From Rhodosporidiobolus odoratus (Eukaryota; Basidiomycota; Microbotryomycetes; Sporidiobolales; Sporidiobolaceae), in NCBI GenBank assembly GCA_034387635.1, contig JAOANU010000008.1:620001-684000 (forward strand): 64,000 nt of DNA, given 5' to 3'. Within the stretch, counting starts at the first letter, position 1. Every line of letters begins with the position of its first letter. The position numbers and the translations under genes are program-made. Below are positions 46,676 through 58,899 of this stretch, one piece after another. The notes beneath the pieces are model-generated. The model did not search any database and was not told the origin of the DNA. It saw only the letters and a program-made list of their open reading frames with translations.

Positions 46676-49600
46676 GTTGTCGTTTGCGAGTTGTGAGCCA
46701 TGCACGCAAGCGCACGAAGCGACGGGAAATCGATCCTCTTCCTCTATTTCCTCCGTCACATGCTGGCCTTCTTCGCCAGGTCCCGTCTCTGTGTCGCCGC
46801 TCCCCTTCACGGCGGCCACAGTCGCATTCTGCGAGTCCTCCACGAAAGTCAGATCACCATCTTCTCCTTCCTCCTCAGCTCCACCTTCAGCTAATTCATC
46901 GATTTCGACGTCATCCCGCTCCTCTTCCATACCCTCCTCCGGTTTCCTCCCATCTCCTGATGCTTCGACTTCCTCCTCGCCTCCTTCAGCCACAGGCGAT
47001 CCTCTCAAGAACCGCTGCAAATGATTCGCCATAGCTCTCATCGGTTCTTTACCCTTGCCCCTGCCTTTCCCTCGGCCATTCGCGTTTAGGTTGGCGGAAC
47101 TCGGTGCGGCAGAGGTAGAAGGGAAGGAAGAAGGTAGGAAAGCCAGTTTCGGTTGTTTTAGGTTCGGTGCGAGGAGGGGAGCCCGTCTTCCGGTCTGAGC
47201 TGGGGAAGGAGAGGGGGCGCGAGGGATGGGAGGACGAGTTCGAGAGCCAGTTCGGGAAAGGGCAGGAGAAGGTGAACGGGGTGAAGGAGACGGCGAGGAG
47301 CGGAAGAGCGGTATGGCTTGACTGGGGGAAGGGGCGGCGGCGGGGGCGGGACGGGGCGAAGTAGGTCTGGCTTCGGGTCGGTGCAGAATTTCAGAAGGTG
47401 TCGCGGTACCTTCATCTTCGTTTGTATGTGAGGCGGGACGAGGAGGAGAAGACGGGTGGGCACGTCGGATGGGTGAAGGAGGGATGGGGAGGACGGGGTC
47501 TACGTCATCCAATGGCGACATATAGCCGGCAGAAAAGGAGTCGGAGGGAAGGAAGCCAGGCGGGGGTGGTGGATAGGCTGGTCCAGCAAAGGCGGCGCCG
47601 TTGGCAAAGATCGAAGAGGAGGGATCGCCAGAGAGAAAGGACGCGTCAAGGTCGATGTCCATAGACTGCACGACGTCTCCCGACACCTCCGCCTCGTCCT
47701 TGTTGTCAACAGCGTCCTCAGTTCGTGCTTGTGAAGCGACAGAGGGTTCGGCCCTCTCCGCCTCAATCTCGAGATCCGGCGAGCTCTTCCTCCTCTTCCG
47801 GGGCCTCTCCAGCTCCTCGGTCTCTCCCTCCTTCTCTACGCGCTTTGGCGTCTGCGAACCGCTCGGGGAAGCTGTCGCCGATGAAGAGGAAGTTGCGCCC
47901 TTGCTCACACCGATCTGGGTCATGGCAAACGTTGCTTGAGACGGCTGGAAGAAGGCTTCTAGAGCGGTCTGTAGTGGAGGCAGAGGGGCATAAGCGCGTG
48001 TAGAGCCATAGCCCAAAGCGCGGTTCCGGAAGGAGACTTGCCTTCATAGCTGCTATCAAGTTACCCTCGCTATGAAGAAAGATGGTACGCTTGTCGGGAG
48101 AGACGTTGACATCGTACGCGTCTGCGAGTATCCTTTCAACGTCAGACTTGAAAGGGGCGCACAGGAAATAGCGAACGGCATACCTGTTGCGAGCTGAAAG
48201 TCGGCAACGACCGTCGGAAACTGCTGCGCGTTGAAGCTCTTGTAGACCTCATTGACTGCCTTGCCGACCTGCTTGCGGCAAAGCTTCGTCAGCTCGCTAA
48301 GCTACAAGAACGCAAGAGCGGAGGTAGAGTCAGAAGCACCTTGCTCGGCGAAAATGGGCGACCGTTGATGTAGTAGAACTGTCTGTTCCCAGCTGTCCGT
48401 CCATGTGGCGAAGAGGGCTTCGATATCAGGCCTTTCACGCGAACAGTAGTCGATCTGTGCCGACGCGCAGGGTGAGCATCATCATCCCGGCAGAAAGGAA
48501 GGACCTGGACGCACGATTCCGTGACGCCTTCGAGCCGTTTCAGCACGCTCTTCTCGGTGGCCACGTATAGCGTCAGGTCGAGATCCAGCAGAGAGGTGAG
48601 GGATTTAGGGGTATAGATAGAAGAGAAGGTAGACCGAAGTGAGGCAGCAGGGTTGGTTTGAAGGTGGATTGCTAGGCCTTTCCTGCGCCACGTGTGAAGT
48701 TCCGCTTCGGCATAAGTCGGAAGATTGAGACACGAGACAAGAGATGGAAGGCGTACCCCTTGACGGCGTTCCGCACCTCAAACCTGACCTTTGCGTTGAT
48801 TATGGCATAAGCCTGGATCAACTCCAACGCCTTCCCAAATTCCCTCTTTGAGTTCTTGACCAATTCTTTCCGTCTCACCGGCAGATTCTCAAACAGCTTT
48901 TCAACCTTGACCGTCGTGCCCTTTGGTCTGGCCGTCTTCCCTCCGACAACACAGTCTCCGGCGGAGGTGAAGGTGAGGTTGGTCCCCATCGGCGTGGTTG
49001 CGGCCGTGGCGGTCAGCATTGAGAGCGTTGCTGTGCCACAAAGGGACGAAAGGGCTTCGCCGCGAAAGCCAAGTGTGGAGACGAGGGCGAGGTCGGAAAA
49101 AGAGGAAAGTTTCGAGGTGTGATGCTTGAGGGCTATTCGTTTCTCGAAGTTGGCCGGGCTTCTTGAGTGGAGCTAGGATCGTACGTACCGATACCAGCCC
49201 AGTCTTCCTTGTCTATGCCTTTGCCATTGTCCTCCACTTCGATCGCTTCGAGGCCATGATCTCGGAACGTGATTTCTAATCGGCGCGGGAAGCGGACATC
49301 AGCTCTCCCACCAGTATGCCGATACGTGAGAGAGCCTCGCGTACTCAAGTTAGTCGCCTGTGCGTCCAGCGCATTCTCAACCAGTTCCTTCACTGCTCGA
49401 TAACCACCGCTCAATACATTATGCGGGAGATCAGGACGAGCAGGAGCAAGACGTACCAGCAGTCGTGAGATCTATGACGACCTGTCCACTAGTCAAGCGG
49501 TGAATCGAGGTGCGGTCGATGACTTTTGGTTTGGGCGGATGGACAGGTCAGCGCGCGCCGCAACGTGAGGGTCACGATGCAGAAGCGCACCTTGTATGGA

Positions 49601-49739
49601 CATGCTTGGTCGATAGCGTACGCGCTCCGGGGACTGTACTCGAGCAAAGGACTGAAGCGGGAAACGGGGTCACGAGGCAGGAGAAAAAGAGGAAACGGCG
49701 AAGACAGCTTGTACTTGTGAATGAAGCGTGCAGGCTCAT
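45272..49739 (-). CDS. PMS1: DNA mismatch repair endonuclease PMS1 (MutL homologue, human PMS2 type)
   Basis: Subunit of MutL-alpha, which nicks DNA during mismatch repair. The ATG at 49739 gives MSLHASFT, spliced to IIDRTSIHRLTSGQVVIDLT. The GHKL ATPase follows: VKELVENALDAQATN (catalytic Glu and Asn) and EVEDNGKGIDKEDW. Then GTTVKVEKLFENLPVRRKEL and DVNVSPDKRTIFLHSEG. A disordered linker of about 450 residues (48000-46400), Pro/Ser-rich then acidic, precedes FERMEVLGQFNLGFIIARRR. The endonuclease motif is IDQHASDEKYNFEK (DQHA-x2-E-x4-E). Later come ASRACRKSVMIGKALNAKQM and CPHGRPTMRW, both metal-site motifs of this class. The stop is TAG at 45272-45274 after a short Ser/Thr-rich extension. 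All active-site motifs are intact. Confidence 0.95.
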
Positions 49740-50130
49740 ATGCTGAGGCTCACGACTTCCTATGTACGGCTCAACACTGAAGCCCCATCACGAGGCGGGC
49801 GAGCGGGGGAGTCGCCAGACAGGCGTTGAGAGAGAGCTATTTTCTCTTTTCTTCGTTGTTTCAGTTAAACATCGCGAGCTTCCCGGTCCTAGAGGGTGAG
49901 GCTGGCCATTACATTCGAGCAGTAGTCGGAGAGTCAGGTAGCGGCAAGGTAAAATCAGCTGAACTACACAACGTAACGAGACGCTGCAGACGGAAAAGGA
50001 GAGGAACATATGTCGCGTCTTCGCCAGCTACGAACGCGTCTTCGGGGTGCGAGGTGCTGCCGGATGGCCTCCATACAATGTCACTGACACAAGTGGCGCG
50101 GTATAAAAGAATCGCAATTTCGCGAAGAGC
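49740..50130. promoter_or_regulatory. Divergent promoter region (PMS1 / small gene)
   Basis: 391 bp between opposite ATGs, with a clear TATA box at its right end (listed separately). Confidence 0.4.
50102..50109 (+). promoter_or_regulatory. TATA box TATAAAAG
   Basis: Consensus TATAAAAG preceded by GC-rich sequence (GGCGCGG), 22 bp before the ATG at 50131. Few other genes in the window have so exact a match. Confidence 0.55.
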
Positions 50131-50393
50131 ATGGAAGGAGGGTCATTCTGGAAAGACGCGAAGAAACTGGTCCGCCATTCAGTCACGCTGGCTCCGTCCG
50201 CCGTGTCGCTTGCTCACAGCTATTCAAAGGCATGCGCAAGACCGTCATCAGTGTGCCCACGCCCGAGTCTGAGCGGTATGAGCGGGGAAGCGAAGGTGGG
50301 GGCGATGAGGAAGTTGAAAAGGCGAGGAAGCCACGGGTAGCGAAGGCTTGCGGGCAGGAAGATTTCAAAAAGCAGCTGGGCGTGTACGTGTGA
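50131..50393 (+). CDS. Small 70-residue protein, unknown
   Basis: Two-exon gene missed by simple ORF calling. Exon 1 is 50131-50169 (MEGGSFWKDAKKL), intron 50170-50219 (GTCCGC...CTCACAG), exon 2 is 50220-50393 (LFKGMRKTVISVPTPESERY, an acidic stretch, RKPRVAKACGQEDFKKQLGV, YV, stop TGA). Phase is kept. The composition is charged, with a likely disordered middle and a SVPTPESE motif that could be phosphorylated. No membrane segment or known domain. The TATA box is so close to the first ATG that the true start may be an internal Met (MRKTV). It is divergent to PMS1 and tandem to ERG26. Confidence 0.55.
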
Positions 50394-50579
50394 GGCCAGT
50401 CGCGTTCTGCAGGCAGACGTGAGCGGTAGGAGGCCAAGGGAACCCTCCTCGAGTCGCACGATCAACTTCTCGTCTTGTTCTCTGGCCTCATTGCTCTACG
50501 CGCTTGCTTGTTCAGCCACGTCCTCTAGCTGTACTGCCGTACACGCGAACGGATCCACCCTTTGCGTCCCGCGCTACAA

Positions 50580-52233
50580 ATGGTCGCTTCCTCCAACTCG
50601 CAAGAGGTTCGTCCTTCCCTCCTCAGTCCTGCCCGTACCCTGACGCGGAACAGCCGCCAAAGCTGACGTGAATCGCACAGCAGACCCACGAGTCTTACCT
50701 CGTCGTCGGCGGCGAAGGTTTCCTCGGTTCAACCCTCGTCAAAGCCCTCCTCGCTCGCTACCCAAACTCGCCCGTAGCCTCCCTCGACCTCGTCCAGCGT
50801 CACTTTCCCGACTCGCTCTCCAGCTCACGAAAGTGGACCTTCCACTCCGCCGACTTGACGTCCCTCGCTTCACTTTCAGGCGCCATCAAGGCTGCTGGCG
50901 CAACCGTGGTTTTCCACACAGCTTCGCCTTGGACGGGGAGTGGGGCCGACGTGTGTGAGAAGGTCAACGTGCAAGGAACCAAGACGGTGGTGGACGCTTG
51001 TGTGCAGGAGGGCGTTAAGAAGCTCGTCTTTACCAGTTCGGCAGGAACGGTTTACAACGGGACAGACCTGGTCAATGTTGACGAGAGATTGCCGTTCCCA
51101 GAGGAGGTGCTGGATCCGTATAACGTGACCAAGGTGCGTCGATCTTCGTCCTCTCTACCCGTGAGGCCGGCCTGATTCGCGTTACATCTCTGCAGGCTAA
51201 AGCGGAAAAGATTGTCCTCGATGCGAATGGCAAGAACGGCCTCCTCACCATCGCTCTCCGCCCAGCAGGTATCTTCGGGTGCGTTATCTCCACTGCCACC
51301 CTCTTCCGAGCCTCATGCTAATGGACCACTTCATTCCAGACCCGGCGACCGCCAAGCCCTCCCCGGTGTGATGGACGTCCTGAAATCGGGCAAGACTGCC
51401 TTCCAAGTCGGCTCCAACGAGAACCTCTTCGACTGGACCTACGTCGATAACGTCGTTCACGCGCACCTGATTGCCTCTGAACGCATGGATCTTACCGTTC
51501 CCCTCACCGCTCTCGAATCCCGCTCTCACCCCATCGACCTGACCATCCCCCGACGTCACTTACCCACGAGCAACTACCGCCCCCCTTCACTGCTCGAGAA
51601 AGAGAAAGAGCTCGACCCGTCTTTCACAAATGATGAAGAAGGCGACGCCCCGCTCCCCTCCTTCCGCAACCGCTTCGACCAATACTACCCCGCCACCCTC
51701 TCTTCAACTCTCTCTTTGACCGAATCTAGCGAGATCCCTATAGCCGGTCAAGCCTTCTTCATCACCAACGGCGAGCCCGTCCCGTTCTGGGACTTCCCCC
51801 GAGCGGTTTGGGCAGAATACAACAGGCATGAACCGAGGTTTACGATACCTCTTCCGGCAGTGATTGGTTTGGCGATTGCGGGGATCGCCGAGACGGTACT
51901 GGGGTTGTTGGGCAAGACGCCGAATTTGACGCGGGGAAAGATTGTTTACTCGACAGTTAACCGATTCTACAACGTCGAGAAGGTACGCCTCGTTATTCGT
52001 TCAATCCCTTATTGATTCTTGCCCTGCTGACTCGGATCCTCTTGGACCAGGCTCGCCGGATTTTAGGGTACGAACCGGTTGTTGGACTCGAAGAGGGGAT
52101 CAAGCGCGCGGTGGCTGTCTGTCCCTTTCCTCCGCATCTTCCTCCTCGCATGCGCTGATAGGTCGCCTCCCTGCTGATGCAGTGGTACAAGGAGAACGAG
52201 TCGAGTATGCAGCCGAAAGCGGTCAAGGCATAG
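50580..52233 (+). CDS. ERG26: Sterol-4-alpha-carboxylate 3-dehydrogenase (decarboxylating)
   Basis: Ergosterol pathway enzyme of the C-4 demethylation complex (with Erg25 and Erg27) at the ER. It oxidises the 3-hydroxyl with NAD(P) and releases CO2. The ATG at 50580 (MVASSNSQE) is spliced to ESYLVVGGEGFLGSTLVKAL with the G-x-x-G-x-x-G cofactor loop. Then come VVFHTASPWTGSG, VNVQGTKTVVDACVQEGVKK, FTSSAGTVYNG, and the catalytic YNVTK followed by AKAEKIVLDANG after an intron. ALRPAGIFGPGDRQALPGVM, FDWTYVDNVVHAHLIASERM, FFITNGEPVPFWDFPRAVWA and ARRILGYEPVVGLEEGIKRA are standard 3-beta-HSD family blocks. A charged insert (51590-51720) follows the NVVHAHL region. Stop TAG at 52231-52233. Six exons. 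Confidence 0.94.
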
Positions 52234-52419
52234 TATCCCGCTTTTTCTGCTAGTTGTTCGTTCTGTCTTCACCGGTAGTTATGTCCGCCTTCGTGAGCCG
52301 TATGCATGCAAATGTCCGAGCGCGTGCCATGCACAGCAGTAGAACAGTTCACGGAGTGAGCGGGAGTCGACGTCGCGATCACTGTACAAGTTCGTCTCTC
52401 TTTTGTCCACCACTTCGCT

Positions 52420-53132
52420 ATGACTTCCTCCGCTGTATCTGCTGCTCCGACCACTGCACCGACCCCTCAACAACGTGAGGGAAACAGAGTACGCTTTGAA
52501 ACAGAACTCGAGGTGTGTTTGTCCTCCTCGTCCTCCGTTCCGGATCATCGAGCATCTCCTGCCCGTCCCGCTTACTAATGCGCAATGCGAGTAGGCTGAC
52601 GACTCCTTTGTACACAGTTTGTGTCTTGTCTAGCCAACCCGTGGTATCTACAATGTAAGGCGGAACATAATGGGCTCGTCAATGAACTGTGTGAACGAGG
52701 GTTGATTAAAGATGACGCAAAACAGCTCTGGCTCAACAAAACCTGCTCACCTCCGAGCCCTTCCTCAAGTATGCCTTCGCTCAAGGTCCGCTTTCCACCG
52801 CGACCCAGAATTGACGGTTTTCTTCCGCTCCTCTTCTTCCTTTTCGACGCAGCTACCTAAATTATCTCCTCTACTTCACCTCTCCTCGGTACTCCCGTTT
52901 TCTGACCTACCCCCAATCCCTACACCACCTTCGACTTCTCACCGCCCCAGGGGAGAAGGGAGAAGCCTTCAGGATAATGTTGAAGGAAGATGGAGTCGGC
53001 GTGCAGGTGTTGGCGGGCAAGATGGTGGGCCATTGGGCAGGATGGAGGGAGAGAGAAGGGGGCATCGGTACGAGTGCGGGCGAGGGAAAGGTGGCCGAGG
53101 AGGGAAAGAACGAGGAGAAAGTCGAGGCTTGA
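52420..53132 (+). CDS. MED31: Mediator complex subunit 31 (Soh1)
   Basis: Small conserved subunit of the Mediator middle module for RNA polymerase II transcription. Exons: 52420 onward MTSSAVSAAPTTAPTPQQRE with NRVRFETELE; then FVSCLANPWYLQ; then SLAQQNLLTSEPFLNYLNYL after an acceptor at AAAACAG; and YFTSPRYSRFLTYPQSLHHL with RLLTAPGEKGEAFRIML. The joined core matches the MED31 signature (RF-ELEFVQCLANP-YL-LAQ and P-Y--FL-YP-CL--L-LL). The ends are variable. A charged Glu/Gly-rich tail follows to TGA at 53130-53132. Length about 155 residues. The gene is hard to see because its core is spread over four exons, and a frame shadow over the third exon looks more open than the real one. It lies 187 bp after ERG26, same strand. 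Confidence 0.88.
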
Positions 53133-53801
53133 GGTGAGGAGACTCGATAGCGAGGGGGGGAAAGGTACGGTGTCTTCCTTTTTCTCTCGGTGTATTCGAC
53201 CCTGTCCTGTAGCAAGACATCGCTGCGTGACACACATCTGCGCTGACGCCAGAGCTTCTTCTTTCAGGGACCTGGCGGATGATCAACTCTCACTTCGTCG
53301 GGGTGGCTCGTGCTGCAGGTTTAAGGTTCGTCCAAGTCTCCCTTCGCTGCGTGTGCCAGTTCGCGCTATCCCTACGAGTGCATCCGGCTGACCCTGACGC
53401 TCCGCCAAGTACCACAGACACAATCCGCCCGAAGCTGCCTAGCGCAACTCTCCCTGCTCTTGCAGCCACCCACTTCCCGTTACATTTGCACGCCCATAAA
53501 AGCTCGCCTTTGGCGACTCGAGCGCCACACGGGAATTGCACCGCATCGGCGTGCTCGCGTGCAGGCGAACAGGAGTCAAACCTCTCGTTAGCTCGCAGAA
53601 GCTCCGGAGGGCTGAAGCGCTGCAGATGGTATCGACAAGGCGATGAGGAGGGTAAGGATGCATGTCTTCCAGGGGAACAGTTGTTCCTGCAACTTAAGCT
53701 TTCTACCCCGAGCAGAGCTTCCGAGGCTGCTGTTGATTGTTGAGAAGGAAGGGAAAGAGCGAGGGGGCGCGGACGTTTTGCGGGAAGAGGGCAGAGGGGT
53801 C
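53133..53801. other. Intergenic, 3' of MED31 and leader of the next gene
   Basis: A 154-codon open frame at 53279-53743 has no pattern and is not accepted. ATG-initiated reading in the following gene could also start near 53660, so part of this stretch may be leader or N-terminus. Confidence 0.35.
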
Positions 53802-55451
53802 ATGGCGTTTGCTAGTGAGCACAGTCATGGTGCGCTCTTCCCCTTCCTTGACACTGCATCACACCCCCAAGCCCTGACCGTGACATCTTCTACAGACTCG
53901 TGGCCTTGGGCTTCTCACCCATCGAGGAAATCCTCAACTTTCTCCCTCTCCTCCTCGGCTTCTTCTCAATCTCTCGCTTCACCTACTTCATCCACCTTCA
54001 ACGCATCCCACTCGCTTTCTTCTTCTGCTCCTCAGTCTCGCCGTCTTTCCCGTCCTCACCCACAAACCTCTTCGACCAAACCCAGGACTTCGCCCTACGC
54101 ATTTCCACCTCGCCGTCTGGCCCCTCCTCCCCTTCCTACATACAGCCGCGAACCATCTCCTCCCCCTTCTACGCTGCACCCCTCTTCAGTCCCGCGCGCA
54201 AGCCTCACCTTCCTCCCGCCCGTGTCCGCCTCCTCTTCATCCTCTCCTTTCTCAGCTTACCCCTACCCAGCTTACCCCGCTCCTCCTCCTCCTCCGCCCG
54301 CACTCACATCCACCTTGACATCCTTCTCGCCGCCTCCCGCTGGAAGCGCGAGAAGAGGTAGTCTGGACGCGCTAGTACAGGCGGCGGCGAGTATCGAAGG
54401 AACTGAATTTGGAGAAGCTTGGGGCGATCATGCCGGAGGAGGAGGCGGGCCGAGGAGAAGGAGGAGCTTGCCAGAGGAGGGGTCGCGCAGACCTGTGGTA
54501 TCTGCAGGCGATCACTATGCCTTGACGGTTGAGGATGATGCAGGGCAGGAAGATGAGAGCGAGAAGGAGAGGATGGATATTGATGAGGAGTATCACCCGG
54601 GCGGCGATGGAGGTCGGTATCGAGTTCGAGTTGCTGGAGCTCAGGGGGACCTAGTCGGGCAGACTTTAGGGATAGGTGGGAGGACGAGGAGACCGCGGTT
54701 GCGAGCACCTGTGCATGACGATGGAGGTCGGAAAACCTCGACTCAAGGGGAGGGAGTCCTAGCCGGTGCGTGAGCCTTCTTTCAAGACCGCCTCAATGAT
54801 TGCTGGCTGAGACACTTGTCGCTCGCTGCCACACAACAGACGAGCCCCTCGACCTCTTCTGGTGCACCAAACGGGGGATGTTCCTCAACCCTTCTACCAG
54901 CTCTCTTCACCCAAACTCGATCATCCCTCCAGATGCGGGTGTAGAACGTATACGTTTCGAAGCGGGAGAGTGGTATCGCGCTTTCGATGAAGATGGCAGA
55001 GGCGAGTTGTTCCCCTGGTTACATACCGTTCGTTTCCCCCCTTCGACTTTCCCTTTCCTTCTCACATCGTTGATCCGGCTGACGCATCTCTCGCTATCGA
55101 TGGAAGGTAGTCCGGCCGCAACACCTGGTTCCGAGCTCAAGTTCGTCACACAAATCACGGCAAGTGCCCTTGCGGGTTCACCTTTGTCCGTCTGACGACC
55201 GAACGGAACTCGAACGGCAAAGAGGAAGAGAGAGAGGTGAGTAAGAGGCCGAGTGTGTCGAGGCAGCATGTCGCCCAGTGTGCTAGACGGGGGAGGGGGG
55301 ATCCGTTCAGGAGGGCTTGCATATTGTCGAGGGAGTTTGAGGCGGTCAGTCGTGATCTCTCGCGTCTCGGGGAGCGAAATAGGCGTCGCTCACGCTTTTC
55401 CTCCATCTGATGCAGAAACAGCGCGACCGCAAGGACGGCAAGGTCGGCTGA
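53802..55451 (+). CDS. Unknown Ser/Pro-rich protein with Cys-Pro-Cys C-terminal motif
   Basis: Not recognised. From ATG 53802 (MAFASEHSHGALFPFLDTAS) a long Ser/Pro-rich disordered region runs with poly-Pro (YPAPPPPPPALTS), then SLDALVQAAASIEGTEFGEA, an acidic stretch (EDDAGQEDESEKERMDIDEE) and GGRYRVRVAGAQGDLVG. After an intron (about 54770-54838) comes a better-folded part: DEPLDLFWCTKRGMFLNPST and AGVERIRFEAGEWYRAFDED, then GRGELFPWLH. A further exon in another frame reads HTNHGKCPCGFTFVRLTTER, NSNGKEEERE to a donor near 55236, and the last exon KQRDRKDGKVG ends TGA 55449-55451. The junction between WLH and HTNHG is not fixed. The Cys-Pro-Cys pair and earlier CTKRG might bind metal; that is inference. 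Confidence 0.5.
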
Positions 55452-55742
55452 GGAATAACGTTAACTTAGCTCTTCTCGAGGACGAAATGCCTCGTTCCCG
55501 TTCATCGCAGTCTCCGGGCAGGAGCACGTCGTTTTCTGCCGGCAGCGACAGCTTGCAGATGGCCAGCCAAGCAGCGGAGAGAATGTGACCTTTCCTCGCA
55601 GAATAATGAGATCAACGTCTGCGTTTCAAAGCGACAAACGGACTAGACTAAAGCAAAACAACGGCAACTAAGTAAAGCAACTCCCTGCAACCGAAACACG
55701 AAAAGCCCTCTCCTCCTCCTACCGCAGCTTCGGAGCAACAGC
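55452..55742. other. Convergent intergenic region
   Basis: About 290 bp, A-rich near 55620-55690 (for example AAGCAAAACAACGG). No gene. Confidence 0.4.
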
Positions 55743-56470
<728 letters not shown>

Positions 56471-58025
56471 ATGTCGCTCACCACCAGCCGAGCCCGCGAG
56501 CGTGAAGACCTCGGCTCGGTCGAACGTCATGTTGAACACACACTTCCACCTGGCTTGGCCCCTCCAGCGGCGCTTGTCAACGCAGCGATTCTGGCGGAGA
56601 AGGGTAAGGACGCCATCGTCAGGCACCCGGACCATCAGAATCAGAACAGGTTCAAGGACGATTGGTTCCTCCTATGGGGTACGTTCTGGAAGTCTTCTCC
56701 TGCTCATGCTATTTTCCTGGCGTGTAGCACAGGAGCTACTTTGCCGCCTATCGCTGATGCAACCCGCAGGTCAAGGCGCTATCGCTGCACTGGTGGCGCG
56801 ATATGCTGATCCACGTGGTGAGACTCGAGCTGTACTCGAGAATATTCTACTTCCTACTGCGGAGCAGGTGCGTAGCCTTCGAAGCCCCTTATCTGCACAT
56901 GCCAGCTCCTAACGTAGATTTCCCAGGAACTCGACCTCTCGCTTGAACGTCCCCTTGGCGAGGAGAAGGACGGCTTGCTGTTTATGTACACCCAATCCCA
57001 CATCCTGAACAATCAAAACAGGCTCGTACCCGAGAACCACAATAACATGGAGATGCACCTCGATGTACCGGTCACGCTCTACGGCATTGACCCGCGCTAT
57101 GGGTAAGCTGTGCCTCGAACGACTTGCAGGGCTTGACGGTGCTGATGCGCAAAATTTGGTTTTCACGATCAGCACCTCGCAGCTCACTGTACGACGCATC
57201 CCTCGGCTATTCGGCAACTCCAGCGAGTACTATGACGAAAGGAACCGCACCATGCCCTTTACGCATTTTCGCTATGTCCCCGTCACCAAGCAGCGTCTCT
57301 TCCCTCCCTCCGGTTCGATGTCACTGAAGTGCCCCGACGCCCACATAGTCCTCTATCTCTCTGTCTGTCACTGGCTGGAGCTCCGGACCAGTGGTGGACA
57401 CGCCAACTCGGACAAATGCAGGATCGCCTTCTTCTATCTTTCCATGTTGGTGAATGCCGACCTGGAGATGCGGGCTCACGATCGGCGGCAATGCCTTTTC
57501 GACTATCAGCGGATGTCTCAATTCTTCGCAACCTTGCCGCAGCAAGCGAGAGGGGTGGACGGCGCGCAATACCTTTGCCGGACGACGTGGCGCTGGGCAA
57601 GTCAGATGGCAAAAATGGTGTCTAGCGACGATCTTGCCATCGAGCAGGCACGGTGGGAGCTGCGTCGACCAGTTCTCGGTGGAATCCGCAACCCTGAGCG
57701 GTTTGTGTGCGATGTGAAGCAGCGTTACCTTCAGGTGTTTAAGACTGTAAAGGATCTCCTCGAGGTGAGTCGTTCCATTGCTGCACTGCCTGCCATAGGT
57801 CACTTAAGCCTTACACTACAACTCGCCTGAGCTACCGCCTACCGAGCAGCAACCGCCTCTACCTCCAGTTGCACCGAACCAAGCTGTGCGTCCATTCACT
57901 CCAAACCTTGTCTCGGTCCACTCGCCTCATTCTTGCCGTCCTTACTACAGGGGACGAGTTTTCAATCTCTTGGCAAGGGGGCGCTGGCCTCGCGGTACTT
58001 CCCCGGTCCCCGTCGACAGCTGTAA
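56471..58025 (+). CDS. Orphan family copy 2 (unrecognised protein), apparently intact
   Basis: The most complete member. Exon 1 from AT​G 56471: MSLTTSRARERE, LPPGLAPPAALVNAAILAEK, GKDAIVRHP to LLWG. Exon 2: QGAIAALVARYADPRGETRA, LENILLPTAEQ. Exon 3: ELDLSLERPLGEEKDGLLFM, YTQSHILNN, MEMHLDVPVTLYG. Exon 4: TSQLTVRRIPRLFGNSSEYY, DAHIVLYLSVCHWLELRTSG, RIAFFYLSMLVNADLEMRAH, CRTTWRWASQMAKM, LAIEQARWELRRPVLGG and QRYLQVFKTVKDLLE. Exon 5: QPPLPPVAPNQA. Exon 6: GTSFQSLGKGALASRYFPGP, RRQL, stop TAA at 58023-58025. All junctions keep phase with canonical GT-AG sites. The protein looks helical and soluble, with no signal peptide and no domain I know. About 400 residues. Tandem to copy 3. Confidence 0.72.
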
Positions 58026-58899
58026 TCTGGAGGAGGAGGAAGTAACTTGGGGAGCAGATGGGCGTACAGAATTCTCCTCATATCAAAGGTTCAGCTTTGG
58101 CTTTATTTCCAGAGCGCATGGACCGACAGGCTATCGTGTCTTACACCCTAGCCGGAGCTCCCAGAAAGTATAGCGAAGCCTTTCCTGTCAGACTTGAGAA
58201 GGTCAATCGTTCGTGTCAGCTGTGGCTTCTCGCTACTATCCAGCACTACCAGCAGCTGAAGCCTCTTGACCTCTCCCCCGTGGCATTCGACGCTAGGCCT
58301 ATCGTGCTGGAAGCTGTGGTGGACTAGACAAAGTGGAAACTTGATCGAACCGCAGACTGGTCTTCTGCACAAACCAAGCTTCACCAGTTCTGCGCGACAG
58401 TGATTTAGTCAGATTGGTCGAAGGCTACCATCTGCTTCTGATTGCCAGGTGGTGCCTCAGTGGCAGTTTGACAAAAGTGCGAACGGCTGAAGTCACGAGG
58501 ATGACAGCCGATCTGAGCTCCGAGCAATACCAGGATCGCTGTCTCTACAGCACGGGCAGGCGTGACGAGTGCAAGACTTGAATCCGAAGCACAACCTCCA
58601 TTCTTCCCGTGTAAGTTCAAACGTCCTCGGAACGCTTGCTCTGCATTTGGCTTCCGGTCGGCTCATCAGTAAATCAGGTCCCATGACTTGCAACCGCCGG
58701 GAGAAGGGTCGGGGATTGGTCGGGGATGATGTGCCCCATGGACACACAAGCATGAGTGCAAAAGGAGTGTAGGTCTCCTGGCTCTATGGCGGTGCCCAGC
58801 TCCGGACATACCGCGCCGTTGCCGCGCCGTGGTCCCTCGTTCCCAGCTCTCTTTCCTCTTCGTAACCGACACACTACTCGTCGACCGCACCAGTCGGCC
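58026..58899. other. Spacer between orphan copies 2 and 3
   Basis: About 870 bp. The first 300 bp include an open stretch (58058-58327) reading SEAFPVRLEKVNRSCQLWLL. Similar sequence follows copy 3 near 60640-60690, so the duplicated unit extends beyond the coding region. I do not accept it as a separate gene. The rest shows nothing recognisable. Confidence 0.4.

Noticed and set aside
46293..47034. Long Ser-rich plus-strand frames
   Set aside because: Shadows of the acidic and Ser/Pro-rich linker of PMS1, whose ATPase and endonuclease motifs define the true strand.
52579..52860. Open plus-strand frame over the third MED31 exon
   Set aside because: It reads through a donor at CTACAAT/GTAAGG. 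The spliced frame gives the MED31 signature instead.
53279..53743. 154-codon plus-strand frame after MED31
   Set aside because: No recognisable composition or splice partners, and it lies in the 3' flank and leader of real genes.
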